DNA from: Centroberyx gerrardi
Lineage: Eukaryota; Chordata; Actinopteri; Beryciformes; Berycidae
NCBI RefSeq assembly: GCF_048128805.1
Contig: NC_136004.1
Coordinates: 25,134,333 to 25,198,332, forward strand
Length of the DNA stretch: 64,000 nt
Direction: 5' to 3'
Made by a program: the position numbers and the translations under genes. Below the pieces are notes generated by a model. The model ran no database searches, was not told the origin of the DNA, and saw only the letters and a list, made by a program, of their open reading frames with translations. Of the stretch, positions 1 to 15,000 are shown one piece after another. Each line of letters opens with the position of its first letter. Position 1 is the stretch's first letter.

Positions 1-3000
1 TGAAGGTGGATGCTGTGCTGGAGATCATGCAGAAGGCCGTGGTTCCCTGGAGCGATGTGGTTGAGAAGCTGGTTCAGCAGTACCTGGAGATGGAGGGACC
101 AAAGTATGTTTACATGGGTCCCCACCCTGAACATTTATTTCATCCTAGTGAGAATCGGATGCCATTAGCAGTGTTTTTCCTTACGATTGTCTTCTTCCCC
201 GTATCTTCCCCAAACTATCCCCAGACAAGAGCTTTTAAAGGAGAGCTACCACATGATGGAGATCAGGAAGCTGCTCAGAGGCTACGGCATCCGTAACTTC
301 AACCTCTCCAACAGCACTCAAATTATGGTTAGATTTTGGCAATTATGTGACATACGACGACTTGTGTTACTCATGCCTATAAGATGTCTGAGTCATATAT
401 ATCTTCCCTAGACACTGATCAGATACATTCTGAAGCAAGACCTACCGCTGTCTCTAGAGGACTCCCTGACGTTAGCTGAAGCCTACAAACTTCCAACCTC
501 CCAGATAAATTACTTGTATCTCATCCAGCTGATAGGCCAAGGCAAGGTATGTTAACCTGCACAGGAATATGGAATCATTGAATTTGAATCATTTACCATT
601 ATTTTTTTGTTGTTTTTTTGTTCTGCACTGCCTATACAACTTGATCTTTATTCTCTTTTTATGCATTTTAATTCTTTATTTATTCTCTCTTCTTATACAC
701 TTTCTACACTTCTTATACACTTTTATTTGTTTTTCATATATCTTATCTAATGTCCTTTATACCTTGTGTAAAGCACTTGGAATTGCCTCTGTGTACGAAA
801 TGTGCTATATAAATAAACTCACCTTGCCAGAATTTAGGACATGCTGATAGAAAGTCTTTTGTGTTGCTGGCAGACTGAGGCATGCATGACCGTCCTGAAG
901 AAGCTTTCCTCTGCAGAGGCAGAGTGTGTGATTGAGCGTCTCACAACCTGGGCTCGACTGCAGCTGGAGGACAAAGACCACATATCTGATGAGGTAAGGA
1001 GATGGGAGATGATAAGAAATAAGTTAATTTGCATTTTAGATACTTAGGTTTCCAACTTAGGTTTACGTTAATTAGAAAAGGCATGGAAAATGAAACGGTT
1101 GGGTTTTCATCTGCAGTAATCAGCCAGCTAGCCAAAAACATCTGGATCTGAACATAATAAGTAGGAATTCAGCATAATGGTGTACAGACTCCTCATCCTG
1201 GCATACTGTACAACTCAACTGTCTCATGGCCGTCCCATGTGTTTAATAGCACAAGAAGCACCAGATGGTCATAGCCCAGGTGATGGTAGAGGCACTGAAA
1301 TTCCTACACATAATCCAAAAACGTAAGTATCTTACCAGGATCAGTGAAGTATCACATAAATGGAAGCTCTAAAATGCTGTTCCTCCTTCTATTAAGAGTT
1401 TAGCGTCTCCATAAATATAAAATTTCTCATGCACCAGAATTTACAGGCAAAGCTTAGGAAAGGAAATCATTTCTCGTAACTTTGACATCTTATAAAAGCT
1501 CTACTGTATGTCCACAGCTGATTCTAAGTTTTCTATTCTCTGCAGATGATGCTCTTAAAAGTATGGAGTGTGAGAACAGTCTCATAATGTTCAAGGCGAT
1601 CGCCCACCTACAGGTCAGCTCAACTTGGGGGAATGCTTTCAATGTTCTTTCATCTATTTTATATTTTGACCTGTTGTAACCGAAAGCCTCCGTTTTCTAT
1701 TCCTTCAGGAGGACTTTGACATTTTCTTCACCCCTTCCAACTACGAGGATCCGAAAGTCCGAAAGCAGATCCAGGAGCATCACATCACGGCCTACGAGAA
1801 CACGCGCGGCCGTCGTCCACCCAAGGGGAAGGTCACAGACACTCCCATGGTGGCCAACGATCCCGACGGCAAGACCAAGACCATCTCCACTGAGGCGGGC
1901 TTACGCCGCCTGGGGAGGCAGCTGCAGCGCACGGAGCAGGAGCTTTGGTCTGACCTGGCCCTGCGCGCTCTGGGGGTGGGCAAGGTGGACAAGGCCCTCA
2001 AGATCCTCAGGTGAGCATGTGTGGATGCTGTGGTGTTTGTGGGTGTCGAGGGGCGGGAATCTAAGGTGCTGACAAGGCTTGCTAGGGTAATGTTGAACAA
2101 AGGACTGTTGAAATTGTGTTTTATTTTATGTGTTTTTATTGAAATGAACCACAGATAAGTTCACAACATCTCAAAAGATTGGCTTTTCTCTAGTTCTCAT
2201 ATCCTAATTGTTTTTAATTCACTTTGTAGACTTTTGCTACTCAAGATTTTGTTCTCACTCAAGTCTGCAACGGCTAGTATGATATTGCCTTTTGTGTAGA
2301 TAAATTGGTGTGAGCATATTCATCTACTAATGCCAAGAAATGCCATAATGACAAAGTATATCACAAATCGATCACTTTGACATAATTGTTGTCATTGGTA
2401 AATTGCACAGATTTTTGGCAAATGCAGAGCTGAAAGTTCAAAGAGCTGAACTAAACCCAGTCTAACGGTTAAACAGATTTTTATGAGCCAAAGCCTTACC
2501 AAAGCTATTGATGAACTGTTCATAGTAACTGTATTTTTCAACAATATTTTTGAATCCAGACTGATCTAATCCAAGCCCATTGGGTCCAGTCAGGTGTAAA
2601 TGTCAAGCTCAAATGTGGACAACAGCCTCATATTTTCTCTTTGTTCTCATCCCCTCTTGTCACCCCTCGTCTGCACAGTGAGCTGTATGAACACCACTGT
2701 AACCCCAGCACAGGGAAGGTGCTGTTCACTGCTGCCCAGATGTTGTGCCAGATGCTGGAGGCGGACGTGCCCATGGTACTTCCTGATGACATGGACTTGC
2801 CAGCTGTCATCCACAGCCTGGCCTGCCAGGCCGTCACTCTGTGCCACTCAGGTAAATCACACATGTAAACATCAACAATGTGCACAACATGTTAAGTCAC
2901 TGAAAGTAGCCAGTATCTGAATTGGGGAAATATAACTCATCGATGTCTAGATTTCATGTCGGTTGGAGTTGAAGGATCACTAGCCTAGCTGGTTTTCAAG

Positions 3001-6000
3001 TCAAGTTTAACTTTATTATCCATTCATGAAATTCATCTGGTCCCTGGTGCACAAACATACTTACACAGTAACAATAAAACATCAACCACAGTTCTAAAAA
3101 TACAGATCTAAAGTGGTTTTCCCTATTATTTGGGTGCAGCCTGGCTAGTCCATTGCTCCAAATACTTTGCAAGATGAACAATCCCTGAAATGAGTATTTG
3201 AAAATTGTTACAGACCTGCTGCTGGACTGTTTGGAGCTGTGCAAGAGCACACGGACAGCCATGGATGTCTATCATCAGTGTCAGTTATCGGACAACTATG
3301 GTTTCATAGCCAAGGTCAGTAACTTGTATTTTTGCATAGCATGTCACTTTATTGACCATACAAACATAATGGCAATTTAATCTGCAATTTTAATTGCTAT
3401 GTACTTGCAATTAACTAGCAAAAAAATAGTGTCAGAAAGCTTCTATAGTTTATCCCATTGATTATGTACATTCAACAGCGTGTAATATAACCAAATTTTG
3501 CCACTACTTAATGTTATCACTGCCTTAGAGTTGTACATTTCCACAACTTTTTCTGGAGGGAATTTAGTTAATATAAAATTATGAAAAAATGACTGTTTCA
3601 TTGTTTTTAAATTGTGTAATGTTGACAGGATTTGACCTCAGAGGCAGAAAAAGATCCATACTCTCAGTGGAGTTTCCAGGATGGTTTTAATGAAGATTGC
3701 ATTGTTCTGGACCCAGTGTCCGTGCTGCCAATCCAATATGAGATTACCAACAGTTTGCTGCCTATATCCCGGGGTAAGCAAAATCCTACAAATTACATCA
3801 TCAATATGTATTTAGGATTGTACTACCTAGCTGTGTGTAGCTAACTGTTTTCCCTGTTCTCTATTTTGCAGATACCAAGCTGTACCCATTGGACTGCTCC
3901 TGTCTGTCACACTGCTCTTTTGAAGATGGTAGGTACTTAAATTGGTATTTCCCTTTTTTTTTTTTTTTTTTTTTTCTTAAAGTTGCGATTTTGAAACTTA
4001 ATGCTGTGTCACACCTGGCCCACATGCAGGTTCAAACTACCTGAAGCCCCTCCTGGGTCCGCTGGCCAACATGTTGCAGATGCTACAGGAGTGCAGTCAG
4101 TTGGAGCTGGCCCTCAGAGTGCTGGTCAACTTGTATGGCAGCTGCCTGCAGCATGTCACATCCAACATTATGGACCTCAAGCTCAGCACACAGGTACGGC
4201 TACAACACATCCAGTGGTGCTATCGTCATTGTCATATGGGTTATGGTTTTGGAGACCAGACACAGTATTTTTTAATGTTTAACAGTTGGCACTGAAATTA
4301 TTTTTTGCTAACTCTTAACCCTTCTTTCAGCTCTATGATAAACAAGGCCTCATGCAGTACAATATATGCTTGAATGAGGTCCGAAAGACAACTAAATCCT
4401 CTCTCAATAATGTTGCTGTGGCCCTCTTGAACAAGGTGAGTCTGCTTCCGATCACATTAAAGGGTAATTAGTAGCATTGCTTACGGTATAACATGGTTTT
4501 AAAATAACTGTATCTCTATTTCCTGTGGGTTAAAGGTGTTCAACTGGAGAGTGGTGGATTGTGATTTGGCTATTGGACTCTGCACGCTCCTCTCCAAAGC
4601 GGAAGTCTTCAAAATACTGTGGAAGGTTATTGACAACACCTGGCAAAACTATGACAAAATCTTGGTAGGAAATATCACCATTCTTCATTTACTTTGTTCA
4701 ATTTCTGTATTATAAACAATATAAGGTTTGCAAAACAAGAACAATCAGCCGAAAGTAGATACTGACAATGGAAACAGCCTGCAAGCTGTAATTATGGGTT
4801 TCAAGCTCTTGTGAGAGATAATTTACAATAATTGCAGATTTCAAAGTGACACTGACATCAGTCCATAGAAATTAAAAAGGCATGTTTTTATTAGCATCAC
4901 CTGATTAGCGGAGCACTCAAGGGACCCCCATGTGGGTTCCCTCAAATGGATTTGCATGTGTTTTTTTTGTAGGCATGTTAAAAAAAAAAAAAAAAATAAG
5001 GTTTTGGCTTGTATACCAAGATGTAGTGATTGTGGAATCCCACTTGGAATTATAAGCCATTATAAGATCGGCCATGACCAAATAATAATAATAACCTTTA
5101 TTTGTAAAGCACCTTTCATACACAACATGCAGCTCAAAGTGCTTTACTAGTGCCTTTTAATAGAAGGCAGATAAAAGACAGATAAAAAGAAATTCATATA
5201 AAAGAACAAGCAAAATGCATTGCATTAAAAGAATCAAATCAAGTAAAATAGAAAGATAAAAGAACACAACAAATACTCCCACTTTTAGATGCACATTGTG
5301 AGTGAACCCATATGTTTTTCTTTAATTTTCTTTTCCCCTGTCCTTCCTGATTCTACTCTTGATCTGATATTTACGTCAGATCTCACTGGCCAAGGCAGAC
5401 GAGAATCATAGATTCTCCTCTTGGTCAAAAACCTCCCCATCCACAGATGGATGAGAATCATACAGGGTAAAGCTCTGTCCCCCCCCACATATATGTTCAC
5501 TCGTGCAAGTAAGCTTTACCCGGACAAGACCAATGAAAATTCGTACTTGCCCGTGTCAGCTCTGTTGGGATCCTGAACAGAAACGGTTAAAATGAAGGCT
5601 ATTTAAAAGCTAAGCTGAAAAGATAAGTTTTTAGCAGTCGTTTGAAAATGCTTACAGAGCCCGTCTCTCTAATATTTTTTGGCAGGGTGTTCCACAGTTT
5701 AGGAGCATAGTTAAAAAAGGCTGCATCCCCAATCTTCTTTTGAGTGGGGTTTTGTACTTCTAACAAACCAGCAGTAGAAGACCTTAAGACATTAAGAGCT
5801 TTGTATACAAGTAAAAGTACTTTAAAATCAATTCTACAGGACACTGGGAGCCAGTGCAATGTAGCTAAAACCGGAGTGATATGCTCAAATGTCAAGCTGT
5901 TTATTGAGTACAGATATACTCTCCATGCTTGTTTTATCTTCTATTTAAAGATTATAATCAGCCACTTTCTCTTAATCATTTCAGGCTGTGGCCAAGATCG

Positions 6001-9000
6001 GCGCCCATCTCTGCTGCTTGTACAAAGAGGAAGAGGAACAAGAGAAGTTTCACTCCGTCATTACTGATGCAGAGTGGGGCATCAAACTCGGCAAATTAGG
6101 GGTTTGTAGATGAAACCCACCGCTAATTCTACACTTAATTCAGATGGCCAGTGACTTCTTGGTCTGAAGAAATATGTTAACACAGAGTGAATGTCATTGC
6201 GCTCTGTATTTCATAAGCTGCTATCTCTCTCTCTCCCACGACTCGACATTTATCTTCTCCTGCTCTGCCCTTTAGATATCCGTCCAGTCTGTGTTCCGTC
6301 AGCGGGCCGAGATGAAGAGTAATCTGATCCCTGTTCTGGTGAAGAACAGGAGCATCACCCCTGACATTATCCTCCAGTACTGCAGGTCAGCTGAACAACA
6401 GCCTGCTGGCTTTCCTTAACAACTGGATCCAGTGTCAGTGTTATTTCCATCTATATCATATTCAAGAACCAAGAAAAAGGGGAAATCCGCACTCTCAAAA
6501 AGATATTTTGAATGATTTATTTATTTAGTTTCAAATAACAAATATACAGCTTGGAAAACTGGAAAGACAATGTTTCGCCCGTAGCTGTATATTTTTTATT
6601 TGAAACGTAAAATAAATCATTCAAGATATCTTTTTGAGAGTGAGAGATTTACCCTGTATTTTTTTTTTTTTGGTTCTTGAATGAAGCCTATTTGAAACCA
6701 CTGCACCAGAGAAGCCTTATCTTATGTCCATTTTCTCACCCAGCATATGGACTTTCTTAGTCATCTATATCAATATGAAAATAAAATTTAATGTTGGACA
6801 ATTGTGCTCCAGACAATGCTTGAACTACTTCTGTGGTGAGATGCAGCATTCGTTCACTGCTTGACTGTGTTGACACATGCTCTGTGCTTCCACCGACAGC
6901 ACCTTTGGTCTAGACAGAGACGGTGTGATCAACCAGTACATCACCACCCTGCTGCTGCTGCAGGAGGACGAGGAAGGCGCCGGTGAAGCGAGTGATCCCA
7001 GGGCGGGCCAGGAAGAGGCGCAGCCTCTGGGCCATGCAGATGCTCTGGAGCGAGTGCTGCAGATCATCCCCATGTTACAAAGCACCAGCAACCTCACTGA
7101 CAGTCTCAGCGCCGCCATACTCAAGGTCTGAACATGGAAAATTAGTAGTGGGCACTTTGTACATCAATTTCCCGTTAACTGATCCAGTGACATTTATGTC
7201 TTGATTAATATAATTGATTAATATTAATATAATGCATGATCTATCTGTATCTGTAAACTTCTGATGGAACAAGTACTCAGAATGAGCTGTCAGCTTCATT
7301 GTGCGGTGGTTAGTATCATTACATAATGAAGCTGACAGCAAATGTTGAATTGTGTGAAAGACATGGCAGCTGTGTTTTTAAAAAAAGACTCCCTAACGTT
7401 TTACTTGCTGAGCTTCAATAAAATAAAGAAAAATTGTAGTAGTGTGCGGTGAACCTATTTATATATAGCTGTCTTTAAAAGTTAGCTATAATAATGCAAG
7501 TAAAGTACTTTTTCTAATGCAGTGTTTCAAAATGTCTCGTCAAGGATTTTTGCATGCTAAATATCTGTGTCAGTATTGAAATGAGGTATGGACAACCAAC
7601 TGACTTTTGGTGTGAAAATGCCTTCCCCATGCAGCTCAGCCCCTACAACTACGAGAGGATCGAAGTTGTGCTAAAGATCATACAAACCGCTGATGAGAAC
7701 GTCACCACCTTCTCAGTTAGTCAGGTAATAGATTTTCTGTAACATTTGTGCGTTTAACATTTAATCATCTCTTGTCTTCCGAATATGTTCTGCCGATAAG
7801 CAGCCGGTGTCTTCCCATCCACAGGCGATGGGCCTTCTTCAGCACCTGAAGTCCTACCAGCGAATCTCTCCTCCCTCAGATGTAGAGAACACCTATCTTT
7901 TGGACAACGGCCTGCAGCCCACCCTGTTGTCCAACAGCAGGCTGCCCTTCCACCTGCTTATGCAGACCAACCACTACTGGAAGATTATCTGTGAGTTAGC
8001 TAGTTGCTTATTTTCATGTTTAAATTACTGCTGAAGACTAAATGCACGTAACAGCATCATCATATTGCTCCTATTTTGGCTTATCTACACTAGTTGCCTG
8101 TTAGTATGCCAGTTGCATAAAGATAGACTAGGAAATCGCAGTCGCTCCACTACTTCTTAATTGTTGTCGATCACCCTAATGGTTTGTTTTGTCTCTAAAG
8201 ACTTGTTCTATTCTTATAGCTCTTTCCAAAAACAAAGATTTGCCATCTTGTATGAAATAACTACAGTATTTAAATGTCCCTCTCTGACAGTTAGGCTGAC
8301 TCGTTGCCATAGCAACAAAGTTCTTAACTCAAGCTTAGCCAGGAGGGAGGGTGGCTAACTTTCCTACCTCAAAATAAGTCAGTCTTAATATTTATGCAAC
8401 AGACCGTTTAACCTGAGAATCTAAGACTAGTTAAGGCTTAGACTAGTCTTAAACTAAGTTCATGCAACCGGATTGAACTGTAAAAATGGTATTACTTTTA
8501 ACTCTCGGTCTGACCCCCAGCTACATCTCATATTTTAACCCGCTATGAGCTATGAGTTCCTCTCCTGAAAAATTGATGTCATCTTTGGTCTTTTGTCTAG
8601 ACTTTGTTCTTTTGGGTCTTTGCCATCTAGTGCCCCTAGGATGTGGAACAGCTTGTCTGAGGAGCTTAGACTTGCAGAATCTCATCTCTCAAAGTCTCAT
8701 TTTTTAAATCACTTCATACTGCTGTCATTAGGATTCATTAATGAGCTTTGGCAAGAATGAGGAGACTTGAAATATTTTCCTGTGTTTAGCTCCTGAGCTC
8801 AGTGTGGAGACCTTCCCTACACTTCTTCTGATTAGCAAGCTGATGAAGGTATAGCACACTGATCTACACAGTAGCCTCCTTCTGACTTGCATAATAATAA
8901 TAAAAATACCTTAATTGCGTTTTTATCTATTGAGTTATCAAGCCTATTCTGGGTATTAAACCTTCCTGTCTCCTTCCAGGTGAGCCTCGACAAGTTATAC

Positions 9001-12000
9001 ATGTCAGCTGCGAACCACGTGTTCGAGAAGAGTATGAAGCCTCTACTGTTTGAGCAGAGCAAGAAGGGTCAGAGGCATTTGTCCAATAAGGAGACCTTCA
9101 AGGTGGCGAGGACAATGATGGAGTACATCCACTGCATCCAGAGCCCAGAGTGGGCAGCTGCCACTGCACACAAGATCGCTCAGGAGCTGCCCGCAGGTCT
9201 GACCTGTAGATTTACATCAGACACCGCTATCTCACTTCTTGGTGTTTTTGTATGATGTTTTTTTTTCTCATGTACTGTTCTCTATAGGCATTGAGAAGAC
9301 GCAGTCGCTTAGGTTCTGTTTAGCTCTTGGAGATGCATGGCTGAAGGACCCAAATCTTGAGGTCAGTATTCACATTTGTCAGCTCTAGGGATGGCACGAT
9401 ATATCAAAATTCAGTATATCGCAGTACAAAACTGTGACGATACGTATCGCAAATGAGATAGACTTGCTCATCACAATTTCACAAGGTCTCCAAATTATAT
9501 TATTTGCACTTTGTAATGACATTTTTACATTGTCGTTTACATTCTAGCAAGCCAATAGCATTGCTAGAAAGATTTTTGGCTCAGAAATAAAGATAATTCT
9601 GCACATAACTTTTATTTATTACATTGTATCGTGGTTGTATCGAATCGTGAACCCAATATCGCGCATGTAATCGTAGCGTGAGATGAGCAGAACCCATCCC
9701 TGGTCAACTGTGGAAATGCATTAAACTGAACATCTCTTGCATCTGTCTTGTTCGTTTTTCATACACTGAATCCACTCCGCTGTAATCCTGAGCAGGAGGC
9801 GGCGCGGTCCAGAGGGGAGACCTTCCTGTCCAAGCTAAAGCTGCAGTTCCAGCGTTCGGCCACTGAGAACACCTTGATGGCGAGCCAGCTGAACAGCCCC
9901 GAGCATCTGAAGCTGACCGGGCTGCCCGCCAGGCTCATAGTGGCCCTGTATGAACACAGCAGTGTGGAACAGCGCTACAGGGACTCAGGAGGTCAAGTCT
10001 ATCCCGGTGAGTACAAGCCGACTGTGACACTATGGCATTACATTCTGCCCCAGAAACTCAAGTAAATGAGCTTTTCCACTGTAAGACCTACTTTATTTCT
10101 TATGAGCTCCCAGGTCAAGATGAGTAGGCTTGATATGCTTAATACGATTACCGGATAAAGGCACTCTGTACTTTGTAGCGGTTTTGAAAAGCACATTTTG
10201 TAGTCCATTGTGTTTTATAGAACAGTGTATGACATACAGTCATTTTACTAAATTATTTCCTAATGTGATGAATACTGTAACACTGTACTGCCCTAAGTTG
10301 TTCTGCTTAAACCAATTGATATGCTTAATGGGACTGTTGGATAAAAGTACTGGAACCATGGTGAGCTACACTAAATGCTAGATGGAAGCAAGTCACTGAC
10401 GATGTTTACTGTGTTTTTAATTTGATGATTTCTCTCTGAGCAGACATACATGCTGTATGTAAAGAAATAGCCACCATCAACAGTGTGGATCTTCTGAAGA
10501 TCCGCAACATGCTGTTGGAGAAATGGATCTGCAAAACCGGCCCTGCTGTAGCCAAGGTTCGTCAATCTATGTCGCACTTATTTTGATGAACTAGCCACAG
10601 TGGCCATTCATCCCCTTTTTATTCTGCTGATGTTGTGTGGTTCAATAAAATCTGGAACATTTGAGTCCATGTTGTGTAATATAAAATGTATTTTTCTTTT
10701 CTTTTTCTTATGAAGGACATCAACACTCAGGATTGTGTTAGCAACATTGAGGAGGACCCAGACCTAATGAGGTAGAGACATTTTCATCTGACGTTAATTT
10801 TTGTAGCATTTTACATATAAATACCCTCTCAATTATGTGTTTGTGAAATAAAGAAAATTAAAGCAAGAAAATGACTGCACTCTGTTACATCCTCCTTAAA
10901 TCTGTGCTTAAAATTGGTGTTTCCATCATCGTAAGAATTTCTATTGAAAATTGTCACTTGGCCATGTACAAAATCTTAAGATATATGCCTGTATGCTTCT
11001 ATTGGTAGAATACAACTTTTTAGTAATATTTTACTATAAAAATGTTTGTAATTTTCAATTGCTTATCGATTATGAATCGCCTCAAAGGGGCTTCCTGTAC
11101 ATTAACCTAATAGTCACAGTATTATTTGACATCCAAAATGATCGGGCGGAGAGCTGTAACACTAAAAGTGTTGCTGGTGCTCACTGTATGTATCATGTGA
11201 TGCTCCCTCAGGGTCGTGTACCTACTGCAGAGTTGCCCCATGGATGTCGCTGCCCGCCTGCTGAGCCCGATCCTCTCTGTTGAAACCTGGGTGAGTAATA
11301 AAACGGGGCAAGTCAGATGTGGACAAAGTGCCCAGAAGTAGTCGAGTGGTTTATAGTAATGGTTGAATTCCCCCTACAGCACCTCAGCAGTTCTGGGCCA
11401 CGTCTGACCTTCTGCCACCGGAGTCGAGCCCTGCTCTGCCTCATCCGTCTTGCTGACGCCGCCACGCTGGAGGCCCAGATAAAAATCCCCAAGACGAAAA
11501 TCAAGTAAGAGATCCTCCGGTCAGCCAGAAAATCTGTTTATCCATACCGAAAATGAATTTCAGCATTGTGAATGATACATTGCCTCCGTATTTGATATTC
11601 CCGTGCAGGTATTACCTGAAGTGCTACATCTATGTCTCTCAGCTGGAGGCTTTGAACATCCCCTACACAGTGGAGTCTTTCCTCAATAGTCCCAAAGAGG
11701 GCATGGTGAAGGGACTGTGGAAGAACCACAGCCACGAGCCACAGGTACTACATTACTGAAAATATAAGAAGCTGTTTGCACAAGTTAAAGCAATATTCCA
11801 CTTAGTTTTAACATGCGGGTTATTTGGCACTTGACCATTTTTTTCCCTACAGGCCGTGCGCTTGGTGGCAGACCTTTGCCTGGAGTACCAGGTGTACGAT
11901 CCTCAACTGTGGAACGGATTGCTTCAGAAGCTGCTGAGCTTCAACATGGTGAGGAGAGTTAAACAACGACTCACTTTTAATCTATTCAACAACAATTACC

Positions 12001-15000
12001 CCTCATTTAAAAAAGTGATCTTCTGAAATATGAACATTTAGTACAAGGAGTCTCGTGCCTGTTATTGACATTTTATAGATTCTGCGAGATTAAGAGTGCA
12101 GCTAAAAGAGATGGTGTTGTGATTTAGACCTCCACCTCTGAAACTGCACATCAGATCTCACCAGAAATCTTATGTAACCCTCCTACATGATGTCCCTCTT
12201 AGTTTTCCGACAGTCTCACTAAAAATGATAAGGGGAATGTCTTTTGGAATTAAATTTAATTGTGTGTTTTCCCCATCCTCAGATCAGCCATCTCCAGAAG
12301 GTGCTAGAGGCAATAGGCGCTGTTCCCTCTCTGTGGCAGGTACTGTTTTGTTTTATCACATTTATTTAAAGAAAGGCATATATAATGGCTGCGTTTCCTC
12401 TTTGTTGATTCAGCATTGATACCTCACCACAGCAAGGAAATTGCCACCGCTGCTAGAGAAAATGTGTAATTTAAATTATAGCAGAATTTAGCTAAATTGC
12501 AAGAATGTGTAGCCCCAATGGATATAATTATTGTCTTTATTATGACAAAGTATCACAAGAAAAACTATTAGAAATCCAACCTGCGCCAGAGCCAATGCTC
12601 AGACCAAAATAAGGAGGGATGTGGAACCAAAACTAAAAACGCCGCCAAGCATCACTGCTTCAATACGACTCAAAGGAATAACAGAGATAAACTGTGATTT
12701 TTCATTTTCTCTCCAGATCTCCAGTTTTTCCAGGACCTGGAGGAGTATGATACTGGCCCCTTTTGTCTCAGGTACTACATTATAATCATCAAATTCACTT
12801 CTATTACATTTATCTGTTTTTGATAAGCATCAAGAAAACTTATGGACGGATCTGTCTTGGCACTGGCTAATGTTTATTGTACCATGTCCTGGGAGAATAA
12901 TTGATTCTGATTGGCTGGAAGAGTGTTGATTAAAGTCATTTTATGCACAGTATAACCAGACAGCTTTGATGTAACTGTTTCATTAACATTCAAATTCAAT
13001 GCGCCAGCTGGATTTGAGCAGTTCAGTCAGCCAGAAACTAGCATTAGCATATAATCAATAACTTGAATAAATGTCTTTGTCAAAATGACAATTAGAGACC
13101 GTGTTAGCAATACAGGCTTATGAAAACAGTAGTTTAAAAAAAACATTCTTTAATATGCTTCTGTGATTTACCGTAGTTAAGTCTCTTCCTGTCCTCAGAC
13201 TGGCATGCGGCATTTAAACGAGGAGAAACAAAGTGTGCTGAGAAGTCGCTTTGTTTGGGCCTTGCATACAAGCACATTAAACTTAAGCTAGCAACAAGAA
13301 ACTTTACTGTAGTAAATCACCGAAGCCTGCTATTTTTGATGCATCATGTGTGAAGTGTGCCTCTTGTATGTTCCTGACTGTTATCTGCTTGCTTGGTCAC
13401 AGCATCTCTTCCTCTGAGTCCCGTTCAACAGGCAACACTCTATAGGACTTTTGTTCTCCTCCTGAAGTAAGCTCTACTTAATGCTTAAAATGATGTCTCA
13501 TTCTCTGCTGCATCCTTTTTCTGTTTCCTTCTTGACATTGCAGACTGGTATGATTCACTGAGTCATGTGTAATGTTCCCTTTATGTTTATTCCAACCCTC
13601 CAACCCTTGGCCTTTTGTTACCGAAGGTGCCCTTTCCTGTTGAATCTGGACCTGATCGGCATCGCCAACCGTTTCGCACAGTTCAGTCTGCCAGCCTTTG
13701 CGTTGGGAACTCTCCTCCTCATCCCCTGTGCCGATAAAAAGGCGCAGCAGATCCAGGTGAATATATTCTGCATGTAATGATGTAACCATTTGGAAAATCA
13801 TCTATTTAAAATCAAACGTTGTCTTGACGGTGAATGTCTTTTTGCTGTCTGCAGGGTTTCTTGTCCATCTGTAACCCAGTCACCATCCTTGAGCAGGTGG
13901 AAGAACTTATGAACACGGGGGAGTTGGCTGGAATCCCCTCACAGGTTAGATGCCATCACTCTTATTTTCTCTTGTAAGATTTTCTCTCACCCCAATTTAA
14001 GAATCAACATATGTGATTTGTATATCACATATCCTGTATGTAAATATTTGTTGCCTATTTAACAAATAATAAATAAGGCCAGCAGAAATATTCTTGCAAA
14101 CATGAATGGTTTAAGTATAAATCCCAGCATTAGCAGAACTATCACACCTATTATTTAGATTTACAGCGTTGTGGTCCCTAAACCCTCAACCACAAGAATT
14201 CAGACAAACGGGTGTCTGGGTGGCACCACGGCACGCACTAAGACTCATACCAGTGAACTTTCTTAATAACTGAGAACTTGTTATGGTTAAGGTTTACTTT
14301 TATTGTCTCCCTTGGGAGAAATTTGTCTTGTATTTAATGCTGGGTGATAATTGAATATTATCGTTTATCGTCTTTCAGTGGAATCATATCGTGATGACAT
14401 GGTGATTTTGGGATATCATGACACACAATCCTACTGTCTAAATTGATAATAACAAACAAATTTAATTTAAACTGACAAAATGAGGTATGGTAGGAATACT
14501 ATTTGAAAATGTCTTGTTGACATTTGTTTGACAGTACACTGTTCAATGGGATGAACATTAGTTTGTTTATTAACATGTGATTTTACATACGTGAGCCATA
14601 TCGTGATATATATCAATATCGAAAAACATCCTTATGATTATTATGATATTAATTTCAACCATATCCCTACTTGTATTTGCATTGTTGTAAGATTTATATT
14701 TTTTATACCTCCTCAGATTAGGGAGACGGTATTAATTTTCATCAGCCAAAATGGGCAGTACCAGAAATTGCTGAAGACCAAACACTTCAAGCATCTAAAG
14801 CAGCTCATAGTGTCGAGTGGCCAGCCGAAGCAGGTGAAAGACTTGGTGGATTACCTGACCAACCAGAACTGGTACGTTTTCTAAATGCCACAGATCACCG
14901 GCAAGCAATATTATTAATTCTATGTATAGAAAAGTCAATAACATTGATCCGGTATAAAACTCTGGGAGCATACAAGTTTATGTAGACATTCATTAGCTGG

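Noticed and set aside
5599..5895. Host gene on the minus strand in kntc1 intron 14
   Set aside because: The sequence is the C-terminus of a LINE polyprotein with the LINE 3' tail next to it.
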